The notes under the pieces: generated by a model | What the model saw: the letters and a program-made list of their open reading frames with translations, nothing else | Database searches by the model: none | Told to the model about the DNA's origin: nothing | Translations under genes and position numbers: made by a program | From: Acanthopleura granulata | Lineage: Eukaryota > Mollusca > Polyplacophora > Chitonida > Chitonidae | Direction of reading: 5' to 3' | DNA: 64,000 nucleotides | NCBI GenBank assembly: GCA_016165875.1 | Contig: JABBOT010000003.1 | Coordinates: 35,313,860 to 35,377,859 of the forward strand | Part shown: positions 24,423 to 36,492 of the stretch, piece by piece | Layout of the letters: each line of letters starts with the position of its first letter | Numbering within the stretch: position 1 is the stretch's first letter

Positions 24423-27400
24423 GAAATCAGGCGAATAAGCAAGATAATAGAAAGTCCAAAAATCAAGAGCACACGCGAAATGCCCCCGCGAAATGTGCCG
24501 TTCGCCAGATTTTCGGACTGACGAGACTTCGTGCAAGACTTTGGGCATTCCCGCGTAATTTGCTTGTCAGATTTCGTGGCAGTGTAGATGCCATTGCTTT
24601 ACTGTTCGCGCGCATATACGGAATGAATCGCTCCCTGGCCCATACGTGGAGAGATTTTTCATATTGTGGAGACATCGAAAAGGCGAGTGGACGATCTCGG
24701 TTTCGAGCAAAACGGCCTCAAATCTTTCTTTCTGTAATATTGACCAACTGTTAATCAATTATGTCTGCCTGTGTTCCGCTTAATGCTAACAATAGCATAG
24801 ACTGTCGGTTTCAGATACAGTCGTAGATGTATGCTAACAGATAATTTCGATATTAATCACACAAAAATGGCACCAGCTTTGGCAAACAAGTTAAGCAAGA
24901 TCGTTCGAGAATATAGACATGTCCTCTTCGACCAACAGTCCATTGGTGCAAAACCATATTTGCATTTATCAGTGTCAACATAACGAGACGCTACATTCAC
25001 TGAATCGATGGAGTTCGTGTCCGGTTTTTCACGCAGATATGGATTTGACACTCGAATTTAGTGCCTGTTTACCGTTATAAACATGTCGACAAAACCCATT
25101 GAATAAAGACTGTATACACAATTGCTTTGTTAAATACTTTAATGAAGGCTCCATAACCGCTGATCATTAAAACGGAAATGCATTAACAGTATATCGTTAA
25201 ACTATATATATAGGCTAAGCAGTGGCCCTCCTCCCTATACATATTTGATTTGATTCACCAAAGAGCGCTAAGCAATTTTTCGGCAAAGGCCTCTGCACAC
25301 CACTCATGATTGGGATCACGTTCTTCCCACGCAATGGCTCGGTTGCATCTATAATTAAGTAAAGTGTAAAATAGCAATCAAATAAATAAATAAATTTAGC
25401 TCACACTGGCTGCGTGTCTTTCCTTGAGTTGCATTTATTTCACGTCGATATAGTCACTTCCACAAACTTCACCTTTGGAAAGAGTTTACTGTATTGCCTG
25501 GACTACGAACTGGCAGTGTCTTGGAATAGGGAATAATACATGTATATTTTACCATATCCTAAGATGCTCGACTAGAGAATATGCAGAGATGTTGGTGATT
25601 TGTTGAAAACAAGTGCATTTCCGTCGCGCAAGTGTAAATATACATATAATAATCACCTTAGACATACTAGCCCTCGATAAATATTCGAAAGCTTGAGAAA
25701 TGGATAATTGCCTTTGTTAGCACTTACATTTTGCCATGAAAAGACATCAAGTTCTCAGTTCCCTTTAGCGCGTGAAGACCATTTAAATGATACACAAATC
25801 TGTTCATGTTTCTTTCCTCTAATCATATGAGTTAATACTGGATGTGATTTATACATCAGCTCATTAAAGAAAACATAGCCCCAAAAAATACGTACCATCA
25901 TTTGACAAATGTGCTAAAAGTGCATACTTCTTTGTAAAACTTTATGTATAGATGCAGTGTACACTAATAAGTAAGTCATGTATATGCATATAGTTTTGTT
26001 GACAGTAAATACATGATTTAAAAAAGGAAAAGCGTGTGATTCAGGTATCTGAATGAAGAAAACAATTTCAGTTAAAAGTCTAGTTGACATACCCTTGTGC
26101 TACTCCACAAAATCTGTTTTCAATGCACCTCCTGAATCCATCGTTCATATTTGTTTCGTCATATACATGTAGTTCCTGTTTCCAATTCCTTGGTCACAAT
26201 AGATAATTTTCGTTCACAGAACATGCTGGCAAACAAATTTATGTAATGGTATGGTTGTGACCGCAGGTAAATTTTTGTGCAAATTAGTTGCTCTTCTTGT
26301 AACACAGATTCTATATATAACAGTCCATGCGAACGATCTCTGTAGGCTTTTCCCGAGGGTGCAGCCTACAGTTTTGCCTGACAATGTCAAGAGAAAACGG
26401 ACTATTTGAAGACACGCAAAATGACTGAAATCTGACTTAAAACTTTAATTCTTATGACCAGTTACACCCAAAGCATACCTTTAACTTACTATTATAATGT
26501 CAGGCAACATCTCACATCACAAGTCCCACCATCTGCTCGTGAACACTACACCTTTTTACATCAAAATGCCCAAATATGCAGAAAAACATATTTCTTTGAC
26601 TCTCGCGCCATATTCTTCCTTGTCCAGTTTTCAGATGCTCATTTTTAAACGAAAGCCTCTGGATTTGACACGGTACACATGTTTTCTCCTGTATGTTTCT
26701 GAAGCCCTGACACACATCAATGAGATCTTGGGGCCTCCGTGACCGTAGGGTTACTGTACTATAGAGCTCCGCAGTGACTCAAGCTCCTCTCAAAATGTTC
26801 CGTCCAGGTCAAGTCCAGCTTATCCTCCATGGTTTCTACTCCGGACGTCCATTGCAATGTCTGCCAGCAACACATGTCGAGGCTCTAACCTGTAGGCCAC
26901 CGAGGCAGTTTATTTCGAATGTAACAGCTTTCTGAGCGACGCTTACGTAAATTAGTAAATCTGTGCTTTGTTTAATCTTTTTCCACTATTTCTTAAAATA
27001 AACTCAGTCAGCCTATAGGTAGATGAGAAGTCAGTCTTCAAACAAATTTAGACTGTGTAAAGGGCCATCAGACCGGAGTCGCTGACCACTTACTGGAGTA
27101 CTTTTGAGATAAAGATAATTGTAAATTCTCACACTACAACCCCATCATTTTCACTCACGAGCGATTGTTGCCATAATCAACAAGTGAAATTTTGGTGTCA
27201 CGCTTCGAAAAGCCAGTCAAAACAAAGCTTTTAAAGTAGCGAAGTAATTATCTGGACTACTTAATGTAAAAGAGCCGGCCATGACCTTTCCATGACCTGG
27301 TCAAATCCTCTTATGGCAAATGGTCTCGCTCCGTATTCCTTACATGGTAACGAGTACAACGTTGTCAACGAGTAATGGTTAGATGGTAATGAGTACAACG

Positions 27401-28300
27401 ATTTTTCGCTGACTTCGAAGACAGCAAACAATGCTTTATATGGAAATGTGGACTTTAAAAAGAAAATTCAAGATTTCATGAAGACACTATGTGGTCATAG
27501 TGGAAGAGTGATAGGAGATGATCAAAGACTATCAAAGCACTGTCAACATTTCTTTCGGACAGCAAGCTTATCCTAGTGTATAATGTGTCTAATGACGGCT
27601 GAATGATCACCACACGGCTGAATATTATGGGGGAATGACATGGTCCACTGACATTGCGTAAAATCCTTCTGAACTGAAAGATAAATGCTCACTCTACTGA
27701 AAACTGCAGAAGACATGCCAAAAGATAAATCCTTTTGGAAATGGGGATAGGGGCTTCTTTTGTATTGTTAAGCATGAAATGTACACATTAATATTCATTA
27801 CAAAGATAACAACGAACTAAAATCTACTATTGCAATATGACTGAACATTTACGTGAATTTGAAGTGAAAACAGAAAAGATTTCATGTATTTATTCGAGAC
27901 AGCACATTTCATGGGGATAGCCTTAACTACATTAAATGTTTTGAAGAATGGACAACACAATGATTCACAATTTAAAATGATTTAACCTGTTCCAAATACA
28001 ATTGTGACAACTGAATACAATGAGAGTGTTGTTGGTTCTGAACATAGGAATGGACATGTGTTTGAAAAAATAAGGGGGGGGGGGGGTTTGGCACAGTGTA
28101 AAAAGTGTAAATATTTTGTTTCCTATATTTTGGTCAAAATAAAGGTACTAACCTCCTACAAGGATATTAATGTAAATTCATGTATGTGTATTTAAAGAAG
28201 AACAAGATAAAAAAGAGATTTATTTTGTACCCAGCCAATTTACTTTGTTCTACAGCACGAAGAAATAATTTTCACTCTTACCATTTCACATGCAAAGTCT
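24423..28300. repeat. 3.87-kb direct duplication, copy 2
   Basis: It repeats 20546-24409 in the same orientation. A 13-base insertion follows AATCAAGAGC near the start (creating a short GCGAAATGC direct repeat), and one extra T follows the G13 run near 28086. About a dozen substitutions lie in the first ~700 bases. I saw none by eye in the remaining ~3.1 kb. Confidence 0.92.
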
Positions 28301-28880
28301 ATGTTCATGCATATAATTTGCCAGAATAACCATTAAACTTCTTAAGAAAGGGACGTTCCAGATGCATTGTACATCACATATATTAATTAATTGCCTTGAG
28401 AGAAAACATGTAGTGCAGAAGTGGAAGTAAAACAATTTTCACTGACGCAATGGATTGAATACTACTCATAGTAGGCAAGTTGCAAATCCTTAGCAAACTG
28501 CTTTTCAGTAATGTTAAAGTAACTGATTTGTCGGATAAAGATAATAAAACAGTATCCAATGCCCCCTGCCTGAAAAAACTTCAGCCAGTTCAGGACTCAC
28601 TAAACGAACGAGCTTTAGACTCAGTCCTTAATCTGCAATTTTTTTTCATACCTAATAACATGTAAGTTCTTAGCAGTCGGTGATTTTATGTTTTCCATTC
28701 AGGTAGCGATTATTCTTTCCAATAAAATCAGTACAATCGAAGTTTTTAATCGCATTATTTTAACAAGTTACGTCCCAGTTTGTCAATAATAAACTCTCAT
28801 CGAGTAGATTATTACATTTGTAGTTATTTGGCATTCGGTCGATTCAGCCCCCGTGTTTCCCGACAGTTCCGATTACTGGG
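28301..28880. other. Unassigned stretch between duplication and retroelement
   Basis: No gene is recognised. A weak open frame at 28480-28665 could belong to the 5' part (gag-like region) of the DIRS element downstream, but nothing diagnostic is visible. Confidence 0.35.
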
Positions 28881-28899
28881 CATTTATTCGGTGATGACA

Positions 28900-31181
28900 T
28901 TAAAGGACAGATGAAAAAGATAAAAACGTCAGACAAAATCATGACGCCACTTCAACAACATGTGTCAGCTGACCGTTATAGCACTTTCAATAAAAAGGAA
29001 GGCTACCCCACATACCAAAAGAAATCAGGCAGAGGCCACTTTTAGGCTGTCGGTGGCAACACGAAAAGACGTGGGACGGGAAGGAAACAAAGAATCAGAC
29101 TTCCAACAACAGAAATAGACTGTTCAAAACCCCAAGCATGTATTCAGTGAATTAGTTAGCGAGTATGAAGGTTCAATCCCTGTGGTGTTCTTATTTTAAA
29201 CAAAAAGTTCATAACTTCCAGGCACGGTGTCTCTCTGAAAACAAATTAACCACTGGAGAGAGCTGATTTCTGACAACAGATTGAATTTGTATCAGAATTA
29301 CCAATCCAGTGGGTAGTTCCAGCTGAAATACAATGTAGCCCAGATGAGGCAGTAATTACTGATTCCTAGACTGAAACCTTGTTGGACAAGAAAATAATAG
29401 AGCCATCAAGTTTTGAAAATCCCAAATATTTGTCCGGGATAAAAAAGATGGATCACATCGAATAATTCTTAATCTAAAGAATTTCAACAAAAATGTTGAG
29501 TATCAGCACTTCAAAATGGACACTAATTGGTCCGTCATAAAACTGATGAAACCACAGTGTATTATGGCTTCTGTTGATCTGAAAGACACACATTACTCAG
29601 TCCCAATTGCACCAGAATGCCAAAAGTTTCGGAAGTTTTCTTGGAGAGGTCAACTCTACCAGTAAACTTGTTTCTCAAATGGCCCGCGTAAGTTTACAAA
29701 ACTTATGAAGCCTGTATTTTGTACACTGCACTCTCAGGGTCATCTATCATCAACTTACCTTGATGACTGTTTCTTCAAGGAGATAGTGTAAAGATAATGT
29801 AATAAGCACGATACAGTTGGTAAACCAATTGGGCTTTGCTATGCATCCAAATAAGTCCAATCTTGTACCCAAAGAAAAAAAAGCATATTTGGGATTTGAA
29901 TTAGATTCAGTAAAAACGAGTGAATCTTTAACAACCTACAAAATCCAAAAGTTGAAACTAGCTGGTGAACAGTTATTGGTGAGTAATCTCCCTTTGATCA
30001 GAGATGTCGCCCGAGTTATTGGTTTGATGGCATCAAGCTTACCCGTGATTTTGCTCGGGCCTCTCTACCACAAGCAATTGACAAATTTCGCCCAGTAAAA
30101 GAAAATAAAGGGAATTTTGATGCAACCATGACCATATCTCCCCAATCAAAAAGATCTGAAGTGGGGGATACAAAACACTGAACATACGTTCAACATTGAT
30201 AGTCATGGGCAACCCGACATTGCAATAAAATGTGTGACGTGTCGGCTGGGGGATTGGGGGTGATGAATGATCTCACCTATAGGGGGTTTCTGGGCTGAAC
30301 ATGAAACTGTTCGTCATATAGACTAGTTAGAACTGATGGCCGCTTTCTTTTCCTTGCATGCCTTCCAAGCCAGTTTACAAGGAAAATATGTTATGATTGA
30401 CAACAGAACCGCTGCAGTTGCATTGCCGCATATGGGGACACGCCACTCGTTACAATCTAATAACCAGGCTAATAAAATTTCGCTCTGGTGTGCGAGTCGA
30501 AACATTTGTTTAAGTTTTTGCCACATTGCAGGTGTCTTGGACATTGAGGCTGATACTGATGAGTTCCGTGTACAAAAGCGAGAAATGGAACGCATGTTAG
30601 AAAAAACAGCGTTTGAATTATGTACCGGGCTGTTGAAAATAACGCCTGGATTAAATATGTTTGCTTCAAGCCTAAATTACCAGATTAAATCACATGTAGC
30701 GTACAGGTCTGAAACTGCTGCTTGTGGATTTCAAGCATTTTTACAGTTTTGGGGGGGGGACTAAGATTTTCTATGCCTTTCCTCCTGTCAGTGTAATTCC
30801 AAACTCACTACAAAAGATCCAAGAAGCTGCACAGGGCATACTGGTTGTTCCTTTCTGGCCAACACAAGCGTGGTTCCCTCGACTAACCAGTACGCTGATG
30901 CTGGGCAACTCACCAGAAGTACAAACACTTGCGGAGTCTCCCGGGAAGCCAGGAAAAACACCCTCTTCAAAAGAGCCTTCGCCTTCTAATTTGTGCCTTG
31001 TCAATGAAAGACATGGTCGCGAAGGATTTTCACAATCGGCTACGACACTCATGCTTAAGGCTTGGCGACAGGGCACAGGAAAACAGTGTAATACCTACCT
31101 ACGCAAGTGGTGACAGGGGTCTCTATCCCTTTTCACCATCTGTGAAAGATGTTGTGAATTTTTTTTTTTTTTTTTTTTTTT
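28900..31181 (+). mobile_element. DIRS-like (tyrosine-recombinase) retrotransposon, decayed
   Basis: Remnant open frames, broken by stops and frameshifts, read in order on the plus strand as a DIRS-type polyprotein. From about 29220 there is a pre-RT segment (NWRELISDNR). From about 29430 to 30100 is the reverse transcriptase: DKKDGSHR, NLKNFNKNVEYQHFKM, the catalytic YLDD at 29756-29767, then KKAYLGFELDSV and IRDVARVIGLMASSLP. From 30331 comes RNase H (ELMAAFFSLHAF, MIDNRTAAV, HIAGVLDIEAD), with the acidic residues still visible. The post-RH block typical of DIRS follows (NMFASSLN, GILVVPFWPTQAWFP). From about 31045 is the start of the tyrosine recombinase (LKAWRQGTGKQCNTYLRKW, PFSPSVKDVVNF). 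It stops at a T23 tract. No intact gag or catalytic recombinase core remains, and no terminal repeats were identified. It cannot be active. Confidence 0.85.
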
Positions 31182-31261
31182 GGACCTTGCAGATCCAAAC
31201 AGGAATATGGTATCATTTGCTAGCTTTCGTCAGCCTGGCAACCTTCATTCTTTACCATGTG

Positions 31262-31490
31262 AAGAGGCGGAGGGGTTAGTGCACAAGTGGAGCGTCATGA
31301 CCCAGGTGCCTCTCACACCTGCGATCGCTGTGAGTCCAACTCACACTGGCTTCCCCTCAACTCGTACATGGGAATTTTCACCAGCAGCCTGCGGGTGGTC
31401 GTGGGTTCCTTCCAGGATCTGCCCAGTTTCCTCTCACTACAATGCTGGCCACCGTGGTACAAGTGAAACGTTCTAAAGTGGAACACCAAT
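31262..31490 (+). repeat. SINE family A, near full length
   Basis: Head GAGGCGGAGGGGTTAGTGC...ATGACCCAGGTGCC, then CTGTGAGTCCAACTCACACTGGC, the GGTCGTGGGTTCC body, CTACAATGCTGGCCACCG and AAGTGAAACGTTC. The tail is short (ACACCAATG). It lies about 80 bp beyond the point where the DIRS frame is cut. Confidence 0.8.
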
Positions 31491-31747
31491 GTACGTTTTT
31501 TTTCTTTAAACTTGTTGCCTTTATTCAGCTTTGTAAAATCCCTCAGATTCGAAAACACACACAGGCTCTGCACACTGACATGTTGGAAGTCCATATTATT
31601 ACAAGAAAAATGAACTTTTAAACACATTTTCTAATCTAGAAAGTTTGGCAGCTATAAAACTGGCCACGTCACTCAAAGACGGCAGCTGATGATTTCGTTT
31701 CCCTGGATGAAGAGGGCTGGAAAGATAACAGTAAATCATTGTGACGT

Positions 31748-31970
31748 GGCCCCAGGACCACAAAGCTGTCTTAAACTTAAGTCAGACACAGTTTTAACTT
31801 CAAAACAGTTTAAAGTGATGACATTGGGAGAAACATGAGAAATTTTTACTTTGATAGTAGAGTAGTCTTGAAAACTGGCATTTAATTTTAAATCTAAGTC
31901 CAGAAATAATATCACAAGTTAAGACTAATTCTGACTTAAGTAACCCTGACAGGTTTGTGATCGCGGAGCC
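31748..31970. mobile_element. MITE-like element with terminal inverted repeats
   Basis: The left end GGCCCCAGGACCACAAAGCT followed by GTC and, further in, ACTTAAGTCAGA is mirrored at the right end (TCTGACTTAAGT, then CTGACAGGTTTGTGATCGCG and GAGCC). The arms are imperfect, about 40 nt each, around a ~140-bp AT-rich centre. No coding capacity. Confidence 0.65.
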
Positions 31971-32825
31971 ATGTTTTTATTTAAGGGCCAGAAAGATAAC
32001 ACATGTAGACGGCTTTGTACATGAGTACTGTTGATTTTATTGTGATCTGAAATGATGTTTCCATTCCATTTTATTCATCCAATGAAATGTTGATGCTTTC
32101 TGATTGGTTGAATTTACTAGCATTGAGAGCAGCATTAAACATCTGTCTGAAATATGTGCTGTTGTGTTTCTTTTTCTACCTTCTTTTTTTTTTGGCTACT
32201 AAGGTATCCAGAAAGCAACTTAGGAAGATTTACTCAGAAAACATCCACTTCCCAGGCTCAGAATGTCAGAAACAATGACCTGTAAAAGTTCTGTTCTTTG
32301 GAAAGAGAAAAGTGCCGACTTTTTCACTCTTCAGCCACAGCCTGAATCTTGGGATCCACTGACCATATAGACTTCTGTTGTTAAGAGTTGTCAGCCACCT
32401 AAAGAAAAAAATCCAAATATCAACATTCTTATCAAATCTGTAACTTTGGTAAGGATTCCGGTAAAACAACAATCAAATAAATACGTAAATATATAATAAG
32501 CTTATTTCTTTTCTTGGTCGAGCAAGATTTACATCCTTCTTCAGACTGGTTTGTGTGAAGGTCTTACAATGTTTAATGAACAGCTGGAGATAACTATACA
32601 TGTACCAGTATATCCACACTTTCTGGTCCTACACACCATTTATCAGTATCATGTACAATCATGGATTCACACAAAATGTCACCGTTTATACATGACACTA
32701 ACGCACCATTTTCTTGAGGGTTTTTGCACTCCTGGAGCAATATTAGACACAGCCGGTATCATCAATGTCCTGCTCACTGGGCAATGGGCAGTGACAGTCC
32801 TACAACAACACAATGTCAGACATTT
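31971..32825. other. Unassigned, contains a SINE-tail fragment
   Basis: Nothing coding is supported. At about 32455-32495 a CAATCAAATAAATACG tail suggests the end of an old SINE. Confidence 0.4.
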
Positions 32826-33600
32826 TTGAAAATCAATGCAACATCTGACACTTTGGAAAATCACCAGCACAACATCAGATAGTTAGAAAATCAGTCCAAG
32901 TTCTGATAAATTAGACACAATCATAAAACATGTTCAAATACTTAGAGTATCACCACAACATCAACTACTTTGGAAAATCACCACAACAGTATCTACTTTA
33001 GAAAATTACCACAACATCAGATACTTTAGAAAATCACCACAACAGCAACTACTTCAGAAAATCACCACAACAGCATCCACTTTAGAAAATCACCACAACA
33101 TCAGCTACTTTGGAAAATCACCACAACAGCATCTACTTTAGAAAATCACAACATCAGCTACTTTAGAAAATCACCACAACAGTATCTACTTTAGAAAATC
33201 ACCACAACATCAGCTACTTTGGAAAATCACCACAACATCAGCTACTTTAGAAAATCACCACATCAGCTACTTTAGAAAATCACCACAACAGCATCTACTT
33301 CAGAAAATCACCACAACATCAGCTACTTTAGAAAATCACCACATCAGCTACTTTAGAAAATCACCACAACAGCATCTACTTCAGAAAATCACCACAACAT
33401 CAGCTACTTTAGAAAATCACGACAACAGCAGCTCCTTTAGAAAATCACCACAACCGCAGCTACTTTAGAAAATAACACATCAGATTCTTGAGAAAATCAT
33501 CATCACATTAGATATTCTGGAAATCACCTCAACACTGGACACTTTTGAAAATCAGCAAAACATCTGATAATTTAGAAAATCGATCAAAAAATATTCTCAA
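32826..33600. repeat. 28-bp minisatellite (AAAATCACCACAACATCAGC type)
   Basis: Units of about 28 bases (AAAATCACCACAACATCAGC plus TACTTTAG) repeat for roughly 770 bp. Copies with short deletions (AAAATCACCACATCAGC) are interspersed. The edges (32826-32990 and 33480-33600) are more diverged than the centre, as expected for an array homogenised from the middle. Confidence 0.93.
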
Positions 33601-33924
33601 ACTTACAGAAGGAAGGACAGAAGTACAGATATGACTTCACACAACACTGTGTTTATCTACTGGATTATACCATCAAACGTAGTGGTTTATGTACAGAGGT
33701 ACGGACATGACTTCACACAACACTGTGTTTATCAAACGTACTGGTCTATGTCCACAAGCACAGACATGAATTCAGACAACATTGTGCTTATCTCCTGAAT
33801 TATACCATCAACATTAATAAGGGTTTAATTTCAATCTATATGGCTCCCATGAAACCTTAGATCACAAATGAGGATTACACACCTAATCAACCAGAAGTCA
33901 AAATATCTTGGTCTGTCTCCATGG
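33601..33924. other. Short duplicated segment next to the minisatellite
   Basis: GACTTCACACAACACTGTGTTTATC occurs in close variants near 33631, 33708 and 33766 together with ACAGA(T/C)ATGA, a three-copy repeat of roughly 60-75 bp. No gene. Confidence 0.6.
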
Positions 33925-34163
33925 ATACAGCCTTCACATTATAACATGTCACTAGCTCCAGCATAAATACAGGATTTATGTCGGCTGACTGTTGCTGGCT
34001 TGTCCTTGCTGTCCTTCCCACCCACCATGTCTGCCAAAACGTTAACCTTGGCAGCTACAACACCAGCCTTCTCCATCTTCTGTGTCGTGTTGATTCCTTG
34101 GAGCAAAAATGTCCCTTCTCTTTTGCTTCATTGTTTTCTGAATGGTTTCTTGTGTTTGCAGCA
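33925..34163 (-). CDS. Possible terminal exon on the minus strand (unassigned)
   Basis: On the minus strand a strong acceptor-like tract (TTTTATTTTTATCTTGTCAG) is followed by a hydrophilic open frame starting GNAANTRNHSENNEAKEKGH that ends at a TAG after 38 codons. An overlapping frame 3' of it carries MEKAGVVAAKVNVLADMVGG and ends near 33925. The codon use looks more protein-like than the surroundings, but two frames compete, I recognise no family, and no upstream exon was found. It could be a gene's last exon, a processed-pseudogene scrap, or chance. Confidence 0.2.
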
Positions 34164-34334
34164 TTGCCCTGACAAGATAAAAATAAAATGGATTAAATAA
34201 CTTTGCATCAGAGATTGACTGTCTCATTTATTAAATCATTCATGACACCTGATACATTCATGTTTAAGTGAAAGGCTTTTTCTTCTTTCAGCTGAGTTTT
34301 CCTACACGAAGCAGATGCTTCCTTACATGTTTAA

Positions 34335-34470
34335 GAAGTACAGGCAGCCCTTCCCACATACATTCAGAGAGAAAGCCAGCATAAGCCTAACTCGAACTCA
34401 TAATAACCGTGTTGGTGAGCGGCTCCTGGATCTCTGCACTGCACTAGAGGACTAACCCCTTACCCCCTTG
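34335..34470 (-). repeat. SINE family A, head portion
   Basis: On the minus strand it reads CAAGGGGGTAAGGGGTTAGT, then GTGCAGAGATCCAGGAGCC, GAGTTCGAGTTAGGCTTATG, CTTTCTCTCTGAATGTATG and GGGAAGGGCTGCC. The 3' body and tail are missing. Confidence 0.65.
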
Positions 34471-34479
34471 ATCTGAAAT

Positions 34480-36270
34480 AGACATTTAGATTACACTAAA
34501 TGTTCATTTTCAAATATTATGTAACATGTTATCTGTTACCACAAAATATATAATAGAATAGTTAGCTAAGTAGCTTATAAAGGTCGCTCTTCTATAAATT
34601 TATACAACATATCAATGATTTGAGCAAGAAATAAAACAATGTACTGCATTTCCATTTATATTAAATGCCAGTGCATTTTGTTTATCAGTTGACTCCAGTG
34701 GCAGCTTAGAGAAGAACACTTTGATCACTCAGCCAGTATATGCATGTGTACTTGCGTTCTGACACTGCAATAACCTCTGGAACAAACAGCCATCCTGTTG
34801 TCATATGTGCTGAGATTTCAATCAGACATATATCACAGACTGCCACTAGCCTACATTTACTTGAAGCATAAACTATAAAATTCCTGGGACTACAATCCTG
34901 ACAGAGAAGGCTCTTAAGTCTTTGTGTTCCAAGCATATTTTATGAGCACCATTTCACATTATTTTGTCAAATAATTTGTGCAAGGCATTCCTGGCCCTTG
35001 CTTAAGGTCAATGACACTTAGTCCCTTATTTGCTGTCATGATATTCTGGTAAATCGATGTGGGTTGTGGACCAATTTTCATAATCACTACTCGGCAAGTT
35101 CATATGACAACTTCTGGCAAAAATTAAATGATAAGTTCTGATGTGGGGTTAAAATGACGTGTTGGCAGCGGTGGGAAACAAGTAATCAAATTTGAATCGC
35201 CTAAGCACAGTCACTGCAAATGTATTGTAGGTTTATAAGAAATTACAGCAAAAATATTACCTTGATATTATACTGAAAAAAGAGGTTTTCAGGAGGCCAA
35301 TCGTATTCTGTGGATGCACCTCCAGAGGAGGTTGCGGGAGGTGATGTGTTTTACACATACAGGTATATTAGGTTACTTCTACTGTAAATCTGCAAACCTG
35401 TGCCTGACATTTCTGAGAACACCTCATGGGAGAAAGTGGTGTGACCCATGTAACTTCAGTTTCATAGTATTATATAACATGGACAAAGTGGGTCTTACCA
35501 CTTTCTCCAAAGGGGTGTTTCCAAAAATTTCAGACACCTGTTTACAGACTTGTACTGACTGAACAGGCTTCCTAGAATTTTATCAACCTTTCAAAACTTT
35601 AAGTTAGACAAATGCTACAATATACGTTATCTATATAGCTTGCTCACTGTGGCGTCATGTAAAAAGACACCAAATAGGACATCTCACCCAGTACACTGAG
35701 TACTCGTATACAGCAACCAGGCTGAACAAACAGTACTGGGCCAATCACAAGATGCTGTGCGCCAAGTCATGGAAATACCAACTGATTGACGCTGTGCCCT
35801 AGACTTTTATTTATCTGACAACTGCCATTTTTATGGGTGTTCCATAGTGCCAGTTCAAGGGTAGAAGCAAATCTGACACAGTGAAACTTTTCTGAGGCAT
35901 GACATGATGTAGACTTGGACCAGGAGGAGGACGTTCTATCTTTGAGGTCATACAGCATTCAGCATTTAACGGCAAAGATCTCACAAATATGACATTACTG
36001 TTCGTAAAAAGATCATTAAAAATTGTATGTGAAAACACCTTCACTGACTTCAAGATTTTTTTTCCTCCACATTAAATACAGTAAAATATTTTGATTTTAA
36101 CCACCATAACTTCATTTTTGGGGGTCTTTCCCTTTAACAGTTCCATTTTGACTTCTTTCACATAACTTACCAGTAGCCTACCTCTCACATGTCTTATTGC
36201 CCATTGGCAGGTTAATAGGTTTTGGTACATTCTGCTGTCAGCAAATAAATATCAAGATACTGGTCACACA
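34480..36270. other. Intergenic, nothing recognised
   Basis: AT-rich. Open frames at 35314-35562 (+) and 35767-36053 (-) show no motif I can place. Confidence 0.45.
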
Positions 36271-36271
36271 T

Positions 36272-36330
36272 TATTAATTCATTTATTTATCTGATTGATG
36301 TTTTATGCTGTAGTCAGGAGTATAACTCTC
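36272..36330 (-). repeat. SINE tail fragment
   Basis: ATTCATTTATTTATCTGATT followed by TTTTATGCTGTAGTCAGGAG matches the reversed family A tail and TACGGCGTAAAA region. Confidence 0.5.
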
Positions 36331-36492
36331 TGAGAGTGGTGGGCCATGTTCCCTGCTGAACTTACACGTTTAGCTATATTTCTGAAAACTATATGCTAGA
36401 AGAATGAAACACATCACAGATCTAAATTGGCTTAGACAGTTATAATATCTGATGTTCTGAATTTAAGACCTAAAATCTGACTTCACTCTTAC

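Noticed and set aside
28900..31181. Ty3/gypsy retrotransposon
   Set aside because: The post-RNase H block and the recombinase N-terminal region match the DIRS layout; no protease or DDE integrase is seen.
32826..33600. CRISPR array
   Set aside because: Tandem units without unique spacers in a eukaryotic context; it is a minisatellite.
33978..34200. Hydrophobic plus-strand frames at 34.0 kb
   Set aside because: They appear to be antisense shadows of the more protein-like minus-strand sequence and lack motifs.
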